This document shows positions 1 to 6,676 of a stretch of DNA of 32,423 bases, piece by piece. Source of the stretch: an uncultured Hungatella sp. (GTDB lineage: Bacteria; Bacillota; Clostridia; Lachnospirales; Lachnospiraceae). Position 1 is the stretch's first letter. Every line of letters starts with the position of its first letter. Under the pieces are notes generated by a model, which worked only from the letters and a program-made list of their open reading frames with translations, ran no database searches and was not told where the DNA came from. A program made the translations under genes and the position numbers. The stretch lies in assembly GCA_910588325.1 (NCBI GenBank), contig CAJUPP010000034.1, forward strand, positions 1 to 32,423, written 5' to 3'.

Positions 1-894
1 AAGCATTTCAGGGAGCTTTCGGTTAGAAAATGCTCCCTGTTTTATGTACACGGGGAACTGGCTGATATTGATTATATGAACAAGCCTATGTTTGTGATTT
101 TCGATACCAATGCTTATTATCAGTCCCGGCATGGCGGTTCGGAAGGAACCACCGTAAAACCGCCGAAAAAATATATGATTGAAGCGGCTGGCGTGGTGGA
201 AGGAGGAGTAGATGATTACAATAATTATACCTATTCTGTCTATGCAGAGATTGAGGCGCTGAAAGCCCAGCTAAAGAGAATCTACAAGAAGAATCCGATT
301 CCGGGGCAGCCTACCAACAAAAAGGGAAAGCCATATCCTTATTTTATCTATAACAATGCCGTGGTTTTTGTGGATGACACTTCCAATGTAACGGCTGTTC
401 AGCAGATGATTACGGATATGGGATATCAGACCAACAGCCAGATGGAGTGGATTGAGCAGTCGCAGCAGACTTACGATATCATCCAGCTGGTACTTGGGGG
501 AATCGGTGCAGTCTCTCTGTTCGTTGCGGCCATTGGCATCGCCAATACCATGATGATGTCCATCTATGAGAGAACGAAGGAAATCGGTGTTATCAAGGTG
601 CTGGGATGTGACCTTAGGAATATCCGCAATATGTTCCTTCTGGAGTCCGGATTTATCGGCTTCCTGGGCGGAGTCATCGGAGTGCTCATCAGTTACGGAC
701 TTGGATTTGTAATGAATAATTTTCTTGGAATTGCTCAGGCTATGACAGGTATGGATGGAGACATTTCCAGAATTCCTTTGTGGCTTAGCGGTGCCGCCAT
801 TGTGTTTGCTATTCTGGTGGGGATGGTGGCGGGGTTCTTCCCGTCTTTGAGAGCCATGCATTTAAGTCCTCTGGCGGCAATTCGAAATGAATAA
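1..894 (+). CDS. ABC transporter permease, MacB/FtsX type (5' end outside window)
   Basis: The reading frame is open from the first base, so this is the C-terminal 297 residues of a longer protein; the first ATG (76) is internal. The first half is a soluble extracytoplasmic (MacB-like periplasmic core) segment. It is followed by a hydrophobic helix and the FtsX-family signature IANTMMMSIYERTKEIGVIKVLG, where the cytoplasmic loop meets the membrane. Three more helices follow, and the end SLRAMHLSPLAAIRNE is typical of this family (A..aa..dP..alr.e). Such permeases pair with an ATPase to export peptides or lipids or to respond to antimicrobial peptides; the substrate cannot be told from this part. 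The ATPase and N-terminus should lie upstream of the window. I see no convincing terminator before the next promoter. Confidence 0.9.
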   Translation, partial: KHFRELSVRKCSLFYVHGELADIDYMNKPMFVIFDTNAYYQSRHGGSEGTTVKPPKKYMIEAAGVVEGGVDDYNNYTYSVYAEIEALKAQLKRIYKKNPIPGQPTNKKGKPYPYFIYNNAVVFVDDTSNVTAVQQMITDMGYQTNSQMEWIEQSQQTYDIIQLVLGGIGAVSLFVAAIGIANTMMMSIYERTKEIGVIKVLGCDLRNIRNMFLLESGFIGFLGGVIGVLISYGLGFVMNNFLGIAQAMTGMDGDISRIPLWLSGAAIVFAILVGMVAGFFPSLRAMHLSPLAAIRNE

Positions 895-939
895 ATGATT
901 ACAAAATGTCACTGAAAAACTGCATTTTACCACAGGGAT

Positions 940-967
940 TTGAATAAAGAGAAATCTATGGTATAAT
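940..967 (+). promoter_or_regulatory. SigA-type promoter for the LytTR/GHKL operon
   Basis: TTGAAT (940-945), 16-bp spacer, TATAAT (962-967). A start near 974 would give a leader of about 127 nt before the TTG start codon at 1101. Confidence 0.7.
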
Positions 968-1036
968 TTCCAATAACTTGGATTCTTTTCTTTGTTGATT
1001 TTCCTGGAAATAGCAAATGAAAAAGTAATTTTTGCA

Positions 1037-1077
1037 TTACCCTCCGATGATGTCCGGTGCATCAAATCGGGGGGTAA
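1037..1077 (+). promoter_or_regulatory. Leader hairpin upstream of LytTR regulator
   Basis: TTACCCTCCGAT (1037-1048) pairs with ATCGGGGGGTAA (1066-1077) over 12 positions with a single T-G wobble. Inside the loop GATG (1049-1052) pairs with CATC (1060-1063), so the whole segment can form one long bulged stem-loop. No T-run follows, so it is not an ordinary terminator. It ends about 11 nt before the ribosome site of the regulator gene, a position suited to control of translation or RNA stability. Confidence 0.55.
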
Positions 1078-1100
1078 ACTGCAGGAAAGGAAGGCGGATT

Positions 1101-1832
1101 TTGTATCATATAGCAATTTGTGACGATGATGAAAGAGAATTGGAGAATTTGCAGATCTTTTTTAATCTCTATCACGCACAGAAACCAGAGATGGATTTTA
1201 CAGTGAAGAGTTTTGTAAATCCTGACGATTTGTTAAAAAAGGTTGAGGAGAAAGAATATGATCCCAACCTTTTATTTTTAGATGTCCGTATGCCTGGGAT
1301 GGAGGGGATCCAGGTAGCGGAAGAACTGCAGAAGCTGGGGAGCCTGTGTAAGGTTGTCTTTATTACCAATTCAAAAGAATATGCGGTTGATGCTTTTCGG
1401 GTAGGGGCTATTCACTACCTGATTAAACCTGTTGAAGAAAAAGAATTGTTCTCAATACTGGAACAATTTTTTTTAACTCTGGAGAAAGAGAAGGAACGAT
1501 TTCTGATTTTGAAAACCGGAGGGGTATCAAAGAGGGTGGCTTTGACACAGATTGTCTGCTGCGAGGCTCAGGGGAATTATCAGTGTCTGTATTTAAAAGA
1601 CGGAAGCAGGCTTATGCTCCGTATGACCTTGTCGAAGCTGTTTGAGATGGTGTCCATGTATCCGGGATTCGTAAAAGTGGGAAGTGCATATTTTGTAAAC
1701 TTGAGATATGTAGACAGTCTGAATGCTCAGGAAATACGTCTGGATATTGATATGAGCATCCGGCTGCCAAGAGGGGCTTATCCTGCGCTGAAGGAACAGT
1801 TTCTTAGCTTTTACTGTGAGGAGGACGTATGA
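1101..1832 (+). CDS. LytTR-family response regulator (AgrA/VirR-like)
   Basis: A 243-residue transcription factor. Residues 1-120 are a receiver domain beginning MYHIAICDDDEREL, with acidic pocket CDDD, phospho-acceptor D61 in LFLDVRMPGMEG, and the conserved K in HYLIKPV. Residues about 140-240 are a LytTR DNA-binding domain (KRVALTQIVCCEAQGNYQ, then FVKVGSAYFVNLRYVDSL). I chose TTG at 1101 because GGAAGG lies 6 nt upstream and the protein then begins exactly at the receiver fold; the frame stays open back to TTG 1032, but that start has no ribosome site and lies in the leader hairpin. The stop overlaps the kinase ATG (ATGA), which shows translational coupling. It probably controls peptide or surface functions after phosphorylation by the kinase. 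Its target genes are not visible here. Confidence 0.92.
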   Translation: MYHIAICDDDERELENLQIFFNLYHAQKPEMDFTVKSFVNPDDLLKKVEEKEYDPNLLFLDVRMPGMEGIQVAEELQKLGSLCKVVFITNSKEYAVDAFRVGAIHYLIKPVEEKELFSILEQFFLTLEKEKERFLILKTGGVSKRVALTQIVCCEAQGNYQCLYLKDGSRLMLRMTLSKLFEMVSMYPGFVKVGSAYFVNLRYVDSLNAQEIRLDIDMSIRLPRGAYPALKEQFLSFYCEEDV

Positions 1833-3121
1833 TTTTAGGAATTACACCGTTGCTTTCTATTGCCCGCAATGTTATTCAGGTAGGCGGTTTTTGCCTGATG
1901 TTTCTGCTTTTGGACAAGCCGCGGTTTTCATGGAAAAAAACCATTGCCGGATACCTTCTTTTCTGGGGGGTTCTGAGTGTCATAGGAATTATATGGGTGC
2001 TTTCGGATCCTGTAAGCTATAAAAATTACTGTGTTCATGTGCTTTGCGGCAGTACAGCGGTTTTCTTTTTTTATATGAGCAGTATGAACCGGTTTCAGAT
2101 TATTTATAATTTGTCTCTTCAGGCCTTTTTGTTTCTGTTTCTGCTTTATGTGGGAATCTGTGGAGCCCAGGTTTTTTGGGGCGGTAACCCCTGGGCAGAT
2201 ATAGGAATCCGTCTTGTGTGCATAAGTATTATGGCCTTTGTTTATGTTCTGTGGGTGAGAAAACCATTTCAGGAACTGATTAAACATGTAAATATTCAAT
2301 GGAAAAACGTATGTGCTGTTTCGGTTGCAGGGGATCTGCTGATTATCTATCAGGGCTCACAGCCAACAATGGTATCTTTGAGAGACGCCAGGGAACAGAT
2401 TGTGTTTGTGAGTCTTTGTCTGCTGATGCTTCTTACCCATCTGACTATGCTTACCACCCTTCATGATATTCAAAAAGAGATGGAAAAGCGGCAGGAGATG
2501 GAATTGATAAAAGTGAGCAACGGTCTTTTGAAAAAAGAACTGCAGCTGATGAAACGGTCTGTTGAGGAGACCAGACACGTCCGTCACGATGTCCGCCATC
2601 ACAATCTGAATGTAGCCGCCTATGCCAGAAAAGGCGATATGGATGGGCTTTTACATTATCTTCAGGAGTATGAAAAAGAACGTGAAGAGGAACTGCCGGC
2701 GGTTTTATGTGATAACAGCACTGTCAACAACATTCTTACAGAATATGGGAACAGAGCCAGGAAAGCAGGAATCAAGGTGAGTATGGATGTGGTCGTAGGC
2801 CAGGACTGTGTCGTCCGTGAAACGGATTTTGTTGCCATCCTGGGGAATGCTATGGAAAATGCTATTCATGGGTGTCTGAATTCGGAAAAGCAGGAGACAG
2901 AGATTCGGGTTCTCATAAAACCCAGGTATGAAAAACTGGTTATACGGATTGCCAATACATGTACGGATAAGATACGATTTGAAAATGGGATCCCGACGGC
3001 AAAACAGGGCCATGGACTTGGTGTCTTAAGTATCCTTAAGAGTGCAGGACACTATGATGGAGATGTTGATTTTAAAGTGCAGGACGGAATGTTTGTTCTT
3101 CGGCTTCTTTTAAAACAGTAG
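1829..3121 (+). CDS. GHKL-domain sensor histidine kinase (AgrC-like)
   Basis: 430 residues. The first ~210 are a polytopic membrane sensor with about six hydrophobic segments. A short coiled region (EMEKRQEMELIKVSNGLLKKELQ) leads to the phospho-acceptor box RHVRHDVRHH with H253. The GHKL ATPase follows, with N-box GNAMENAI (N344) and glycine loop GHGLGV (394-399). This is the layout of AgrC/ComD-type kinases that sense peptides in the membrane. It starts with ATG 1829 after GAGGAGG and overlaps the regulator stop by 4 nt, so the two form a two-component pair. No agrB/agrD-type peptide gene is visible on either side, so the signal is unknown. Confidence 0.92.
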   Translation: MILGITPLLSIARNVIQVGGFCLMFLLLDKPRFSWKKTIAGYLLFWGVLSVIGIIWVLSDPVSYKNYCVHVLCGSTAVFFFYMSSMNRFQIIYNLSLQAFLFLFLLYVGICGAQVFWGGNPWADIGIRLVCISIMAFVYVLWVRKPFQELIKHVNIQWKNVCAVSVAGDLLIIYQGSQPTMVSLRDAREQIVFVSLCLLMLLTHLTMLTTLHDIQKEMEKRQEMELIKVSNGLLKKELQLMKRSVEETRHVRHDVRHHNLNVAAYARKGDMDGLLHYLQEYEKEREEELPAVLCDNSTVNNILTEYGNRARKAGIKVSMDVVVGQDCVVRETDFVAILGNAMENAIHGCLNSEKQETEIRVLIKPRYEKLVIRIANTCTDKIRFENGIPTAKQGHGLGVLSILKSAGHYDGDVDFKVQDGMFVLRLLLKQ

Positions 3122-3351
3122 GAGGAAAAATACGGGGAGTAAGCGGATGAAGTCATGAGAGCCATAGAAGATGTGCAGAAGGAAGATCCTTAGAGGGTCC
3201 GGTGGAGTATCACATATTTCTCAGAGACTTCTGCGCGGCGCCGGGATCTGACTGGGCGTCTAAGAGTAATAAAACAACATAACTCCCTCTTCGGGCTACA
3301 TTATCTCCATCGGTCAAGTATAACGAAATGACTTTACTATATGGTCCAAAA

Positions 3352-3367
3352 GTTACTATGAAAGTCC
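3352..3367 (+). repeat. 16-bp fragment of the window-end repeat
   Basis: GTTACTATGAAAGTCC here is identical to 32368-32383, and 15 of the 16 bases match the copy at 32206-32221. The match stops abruptly on both sides, so this is a fragment, or a shared functional core, of the longer element. Confidence 0.6.
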
Positions 3368-3513
3368 GCCCACCGGGCGCATGAAGGTTTACTATCATTG
3401 CTATAATTCCCAAGCCAGATATGGGTTGAATCTGGCCAGAAACTAATAGTACTTAGTTAAATAAAAAGAGGTTCATGCCATGCTTTTAACGAAATACTGT
3501 CAGTAACCAGTTA

Positions 3514-3564
3514 CGGCAAGAGTTCCTGGCTTCGAAACCTGCAAACAGAGGGGAACTCTTGCCG
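3514..3564. repeat. 13-bp perfect inverted repeat, 25-nt loop
   Basis: CGGCAAGAGTTCC (3514-3526) and GGAACTCTTGCCG (3552-3564) are exact reverse complements. The loop contains the small palindrome TTCGAA. No T-run follows, so it is not a simple terminator. It lies about 90 bp before the prepilin peptidase gene and just before the C-rich block starts, so it could be a regulatory RNA hairpin, an operator, or the trace of an inserted element. Confidence 0.6.
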
Positions 3565-3654
3565 GAGCGTATTTACTGCGACATCCTATATTAATCCAAC
3601 CCACACCGCAACCCTTAAAAACTAAAAATCACCAACGAATTCGAGGCCCCACCC

Positions 3655-4476
3655 ATGACAACTCCAACCACTTTTACCTACACACCCTCAACCCTGCCCC
3701 TATACCTAACCATATGCATAACCCTCCTTGGCAGCGCCGCCGGCAGTTTCCTAACCTGCCTAACCTCCCGCCGCCAATCCGGCGAATCCATCCTAAAAGG
3801 TCGTTCCCACTGCGAAAACTGCCATCACCTCCTGCATTTCCCCGACCTGATCCCCGTCATCAGCTACCTGACCCACAAAGGCCGCTGCCGCTACTGCCAT
3901 GCCCCAATTCCGCCCACCTGCCTCATAGCAGAACTTGCCGGCGCAATCCTATACGCAGCCACCTTTCTCCGCTTCGGCCTATCCTGTAACACCCTCATGT
4001 GGCTCATTGCCGGCACCCTGTTTTTAGCCCTTTCCCTCATAGACGCCGCAGAACGGATCATCCCCGACAGCCTCCTGCTGTCCCTAACGTTCAACCGCCT
4101 TCTTTTCCTCACCTTATTCCATGCCTCTCTACGACATGAAATCATATCAATCCTGACAGGAACCCTGATTATTCCTGTAGCAATGCTAATCCTGACCCTG
4201 ATCATGGACAAAGCCACAGGAAAAGAAACCATGGGAGGCGGAGACATCAAACTGATTTTCGTATTCGGACTGTACATGGACTGGAAGAAAATGTTTTTCA
4301 TGATATTTATATCCTGCGTCCTTGGCCTTGCCTGGATTGCAGCCAGAAAAATTTTACATAGAGACCAAGAAACTTCCGACAGCACCATTGCCTTCGGCCC
4401 GTTCCTTTGTATAGGCTGCCTGGCAGCCGTGTGGTTTGGAGATCCATTGATCAACTGGTACATAAACCTGTTTTAA
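3655..4476 (+). CDS. pilD: Type IV prepilin peptidase (A24 family)
   Basis: A 273-residue membrane aspartyl protease that removes prepilin leader peptides and often N-methylates the new end. The N-terminal cytoplasmic zinc loop has both Cys pairs (CENC and CRYC). Both catalytic aspartates are present, in LIDAAERIIPDS and in GGGDIKLIFVFGLYMDW. About seven to eight hydrophobic segments fit the family, and length is near normal, so it looks intact. The start ATG has a modest GAGG 8 nt upstream. Its + strand is C-rich and G-poor, opposite to almost every other gene here, which suggests recent transfer or inversion. No pilin, PilB or PilC gene is in the window, but a PilM-like stub follows directly, so it may be the survivor of a broken pilus locus. 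Confidence 0.9.
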   Translation: MTTPTTFTYTPSTLPLYLTICITLLGSAAGSFLTCLTSRRQSGESILKGRSHCENCHHLLHFPDLIPVISYLTHKGRCRYCHAPIPPTCLIAELAGAILYAATFLRFGLSCNTLMWLIAGTLFLALSLIDAAERIIPDSLLLSLTFNRLLFLTLFHASLRHEIISILTGTLIIPVAMLILTLIMDKATGKETMGGGDIKLIFVFGLYMDWKKMFFMIFISCVLGLAWIAARKILHRDQETSDSTIAFGPFLCIGCLAAVWFGDPLINWYINLF

Positions 4477-4490
4477 AATGGAGAATCAGC

Positions 4491-4598
4491 ATGGCAAAAA
4501 TAAAGCCGAGATTTGATATTGGGAATAACCGCATGAAAATTGCGGTATCCAGGATGGGGGAGGAAAGCATAAAGCTTATCCCTGCAAACCGTGTATGA
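4491..4598 (+). pseudogene. Truncated PilM-like pilus assembly protein (35 residues)
   Basis: An ATG 14 nt after the prepilin peptidase stop opens a 35-residue frame: MAKIKPRFDIGNNRMKIAV, then SRMGEESIKLIPANRV. The DIGNNRMKIAV string resembles the first strand-turn-strand (phosphate-1 loop) of the actin-like PilM/FtsA fold, which starts most PilM proteins. A full PilM is about 300-380 residues, so nearly all of it is missing and the frame ends in TGA. Its place right after a prepilin peptidase supports a pilus origin. A genuine microprotein is possible but less likely. Confidence 0.55.
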
Positions 4599-4848
4599 AT
4601 CTTAACTTGCATCCGGCACCATTGTACAAAGGCCGATTTCTCTTCGTTTTACCAGTCCTGATTATGCAGGAGCCAGGAAGGTTTTGGAAGCCTCAGGCTT
4701 TTTATGTCATGTGGAGAGGAATTGCGAAAAACAGGAGGATGGCACAGAGGGTACCTGTGAACTGTAACGACTGGTAAAGACAGAAGAAACAGGATATAAA
4801 AAGTAGTTGAAAAAACAGGCAAAAGTATTACAATATAGGAGGAGCAAG
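4599..4848 (+). other. Gene debris between pilus stub and PTS EIIA
   Basis: No intact gene. About 4640-4760 reads in one frame as RFTSPDYAGARKVLEASGF, then LCHVERNCEKQEDGTEG and a stop, with no start codon or ribosome site in front. It looks like the tail of a small alpha/beta domain (ACT- or acetyltransferase-like by pattern only) cut off at its start. A TTGAAA (4807) 16 bp from TACAAT (4829) is a possible promoter, but its start point would fall inside the ribosome site of the next gene, so I do not call it. Confidence 0.4.
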
Positions 4849-5165
4849 ATGGATCAGGAACTGGAACTGTTATGTTTTTAATCATAACTTATGTGGGAAC
4901 GGCGAGGACTCATTTTATCAATGCCATTCAGAGCGCCAAGGCAGGAAATTACGAGGAAGCCGGGAATCTGTTAAAGCAGGGGGATGAGGCATTTGCCGAA
5001 GGCCACAAGGGTCATGCCGGACTGCTGACAAAGGATGCCAACGGAGAATTGACCGGAGGATATATGATTTTGATGCACGCTGAGGATCGGTTGATGAGTG
5101 CGGAGGCATTCCGTATTTTGGCAGATGAATTCATCGCGCTTTACAAAAAATCAACTAGGAGATAG
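4849..5165 (+). CDS. PTS lactose/cellobiose-family EIIA, frameshifted near the start
   Basis: The EIIA component passes phosphate from HPr to EIIB during uptake of beta-glucosides or chitobiose-type sugars. AGGAGG precedes ATG 4849 (MDQELELLCF), but that frame hits TAA at 4879-4881. The rest of the family fold continues in the -1 frame (LIITYVGTARTHFINAIQSA ... HAEDRLMSAEAF). Joining the two at the T5 run (4875-4879) gives a normal ~105-residue EIIA, so one T seems missing. Alternatively translation starts at ATG 4872, which has no ribosome site and loses eight residues. The active-site His region (EGHKGH) and the trimer-core Asp (HAEDRLM) remain. It ends just before the GH1 gene and clearly forms a pair with it. 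No EIIB or EIIC gene is nearby. Confidence 0.8.
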
Positions 5166-5166
5166 A

Positions 5167-6624
5167 ATGTCTATGGGATTCGGAAAAGATTTTCTCTGGG
5201 GAGGAGCCGTGGCGGCTCATCAGCTGGAAGGAGGGTATGATAAAGGAGGAAAAGGCTTAAGCATCATGGATGTGACAACAGCCGGGGATGTGCATACCAG
5301 GCGCAGAGTGACAGACGGGATTGTAGAGGGTGAGAACTATCCCAATCATGAAGCCATCGATTTTTATGACAGATACAAAGAGGATATCCGGCTGCTGGCG
5401 GAGATGGGTTTTAAATGCTTCCGTACCAGTATTGCCTGGACCAGGATTTTCCCAAGCGGAGACGAAGAGACTCCCAATGAGGAAGGACTGAAATTCTATG
5501 ATGATTTGTTCGACGAATGTTTAAGATACGGAATTCAGCCTGTTATTACCTTAAGTCATTTTGAGATGCCTTTGTATCTGGTGAAGAAATATGGCGGATG
5601 GCGCAGCCGAAAGCTTATCGACTTTTTTGAGCGGTTTGCGGTAACCTGCTTTAAACGGTATAAAAACAAGGTGAAATACTGGATGACCTTTAACGAGATT
5701 AATAACCAGGCAGACGTAGGCGACGGGAAAATTTTCAGTTTATATTCCAATTCCGGGATTATCTGTGAAGAGGGGGAAAACCCGGAGGAATTGATGTATC
5801 AGGCAGCCCACTATGAACTGGTGGCCAGCGCAAGGGCTGTGCGTTTAGGACATGAGATCCATCCGGATTTTGAGATCGGCTGTATGATTGCCATGTGCCC
5901 GGTTTATCCGGCGACTTGCCGTCCGGAGGATGTTCTCATGGCGGAAAAATCCATGCAGAAACGATATTATTATACGGATGTCCATGTGAAGGGAGAATAT
6001 CCGGCCAATATTTTGAAATACTGGGAAAGAAAGGGCTTAGATATTGACGTAACCAAGGAAGATCTGGAAGAGCTGAGAAAAGGGTGCGTGGATTATATTG
6101 GTTTCAGCTATTACATGTCATTCTGTACGGCCTATCACGAGGAAAATCCGGGATATGATTACCGGGGCGGCAGAGATTATGTAAAGAATCCGTATGTGAA
6201 GGCCAGCGAATGGGGATGGCAGATTGATCCTGTTGGTCTTCGGTATTCTTTAAACTGGTTTACGGATCGTTATCATGTTCCGCTGTTTATTGTGGAGAAT
6301 GGCTTCGGGGCATACGATAAGCTGGAAGAGGACGGAAGCATTCATGACCCGTATCGGGTGGAATATTTAAAGAAGCATATCGAAGAGATGAAAAAGGCCG
6401 TGGAAGAGGACGGGGTTGATCTGATAGGATATACGCCTTGGGGATGTATCGATTTAGTCAGCGCCGGAACAGGCGAGATGGATAAACGATATGGTTTTAT
6501 CTATGTGGATAAACACAATGACGGAAGCGGCGATCTGTCCAGAAAGAAAAAGGATTCCTTCTATTGGTATAAGGATGTGATTGCCACCAATGGGGAGATG
6601 CTTGATTTTAAGGGGCAGGAATAA
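5167..6624 (+). CDS. 6-phospho-beta-glucosidase (GH1)
   Basis: 485 residues, a complete GH1 barrel that cleaves phosphorylated beta-glucosides after PTS uptake. The N-terminus FLWGGAVAAHQLEGGY is the family start. The acid/base is E177 in MTFNEINNQ and the nucleophile is E377 in FIVENGFG. The segment VSAGTGEMDKRYGFIYVD is the phosphate-recognising loop of 6-phospho enzymes (BglA/AscB type) rather than plain beta-glucosidases. I chose ATG 5167 because AGGAG lies 5 nt upstream; the frame is open further back through the EIIA gene. The EIIA stop is one base upstream, so the two are co-translated. A terminator follows at once. Confidence 0.93.
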   Translation: MSMGFGKDFLWGGAVAAHQLEGGYDKGGKGLSIMDVTTAGDVHTRRRVTDGIVEGENYPNHEAIDFYDRYKEDIRLLAEMGFKCFRTSIAWTRIFPSGDEETPNEEGLKFYDDLFDECLRYGIQPVITLSHFEMPLYLVKKYGGWRSRKLIDFFERFAVTCFKRYKNKVKYWMTFNEINNQADVGDGKIFSLYSNSGIICEEGENPEELMYQAAHYELVASARAVRLGHEIHPDFEIGCMIAMCPVYPATCRPEDVLMAEKSMQKRYYYTDVHVKGEYPANILKYWERKGLDIDVTKEDLEELRKGCVDYIGFSYYMSFCTAYHEENPGYDYRGGRDYVKNPYVKASEWGWQIDPVGLRYSLNWFTDRYHVPLFIVENGFGAYDKLEEDGSIHDPYRVEYLKKHIEEMKKAVEEDGVDLIGYTPWGCIDLVSAGTGEMDKRYGFIYVDKHNDGSGDLSRKKKDSFYWYKDVIATNGEMLDFKGQE

Positions 6625-6628
6625 GACG

Positions 6629-6664
6629 AAAAGGCGGGATGCAAAAGATGCAGACCGCCTTTTT
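6629..6664. terminator. Bidirectional terminator between convergent genes
   Basis: AAAAGGCGG (6629-6637) pairs with CCGCCTTTT (6655-6663), with A-tract and T-tract on either side. It can end both the GH1 transcript and the - strand gene that converges on it. Confidence 0.85.
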
Positions 6665-6676
6665 ATGTGAAGATAA

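Larger units (their letters stand above)
3122..3654. other. 533-bp stretch without an intact gene; palindromes and debris
   Basis: No convincing gene. 3122-3193 reads in one frame as a short coding-like string interrupted by a stop (EEKYGE*ADEVMRAIEDVQKEDP), perhaps a gene remnant. 3234-3249 is very GC-rich. TTACTAT occurs three times (3334, 3353, 3389). The 16-mer at 3352-3367 recurs in the repeat at the window end. Hairpins: CGCCC/GGGCG (3367-3371/3375-3379), GCCAGAT/ATCTGGC (3414-3420/3430-3436) and a long 13-bp inverted repeat (3514-3564). The base composition turns strongly C-rich from about 3590 into the next gene. Confidence 0.6.

Noticed and set aside
903..927. AT-rich stem AAAATG/CATTTT after the ABC permease
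   Set aside because: Six weak pairs with a 14-nt loop are too unstable to call a terminator.
3210..3413. 67-residue - strand frame in the gene-free region
   Set aside because: No ribosome site; it runs through hairpins and the shared 16-mer, so it is more likely chance or part of a repeat.
3514..3564. Inverted repeat as a terminator of the kinase operon
   Set aside because: There is no T-run after either arm and the loop is 25 nt.
3891..4463. 190-residue - strand frame over the prepilin peptidase, tempting because of the reversed skew
   Set aside because: The + strand frame has both zinc Cys pairs and both catalytic aspartates; the - strand frame has no domain pattern.
4807..4834. TTGAAA-16-TACAAT before EIIA
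   Set aside because: The start point would fall inside the ribosome site, so the transcript would lack it.
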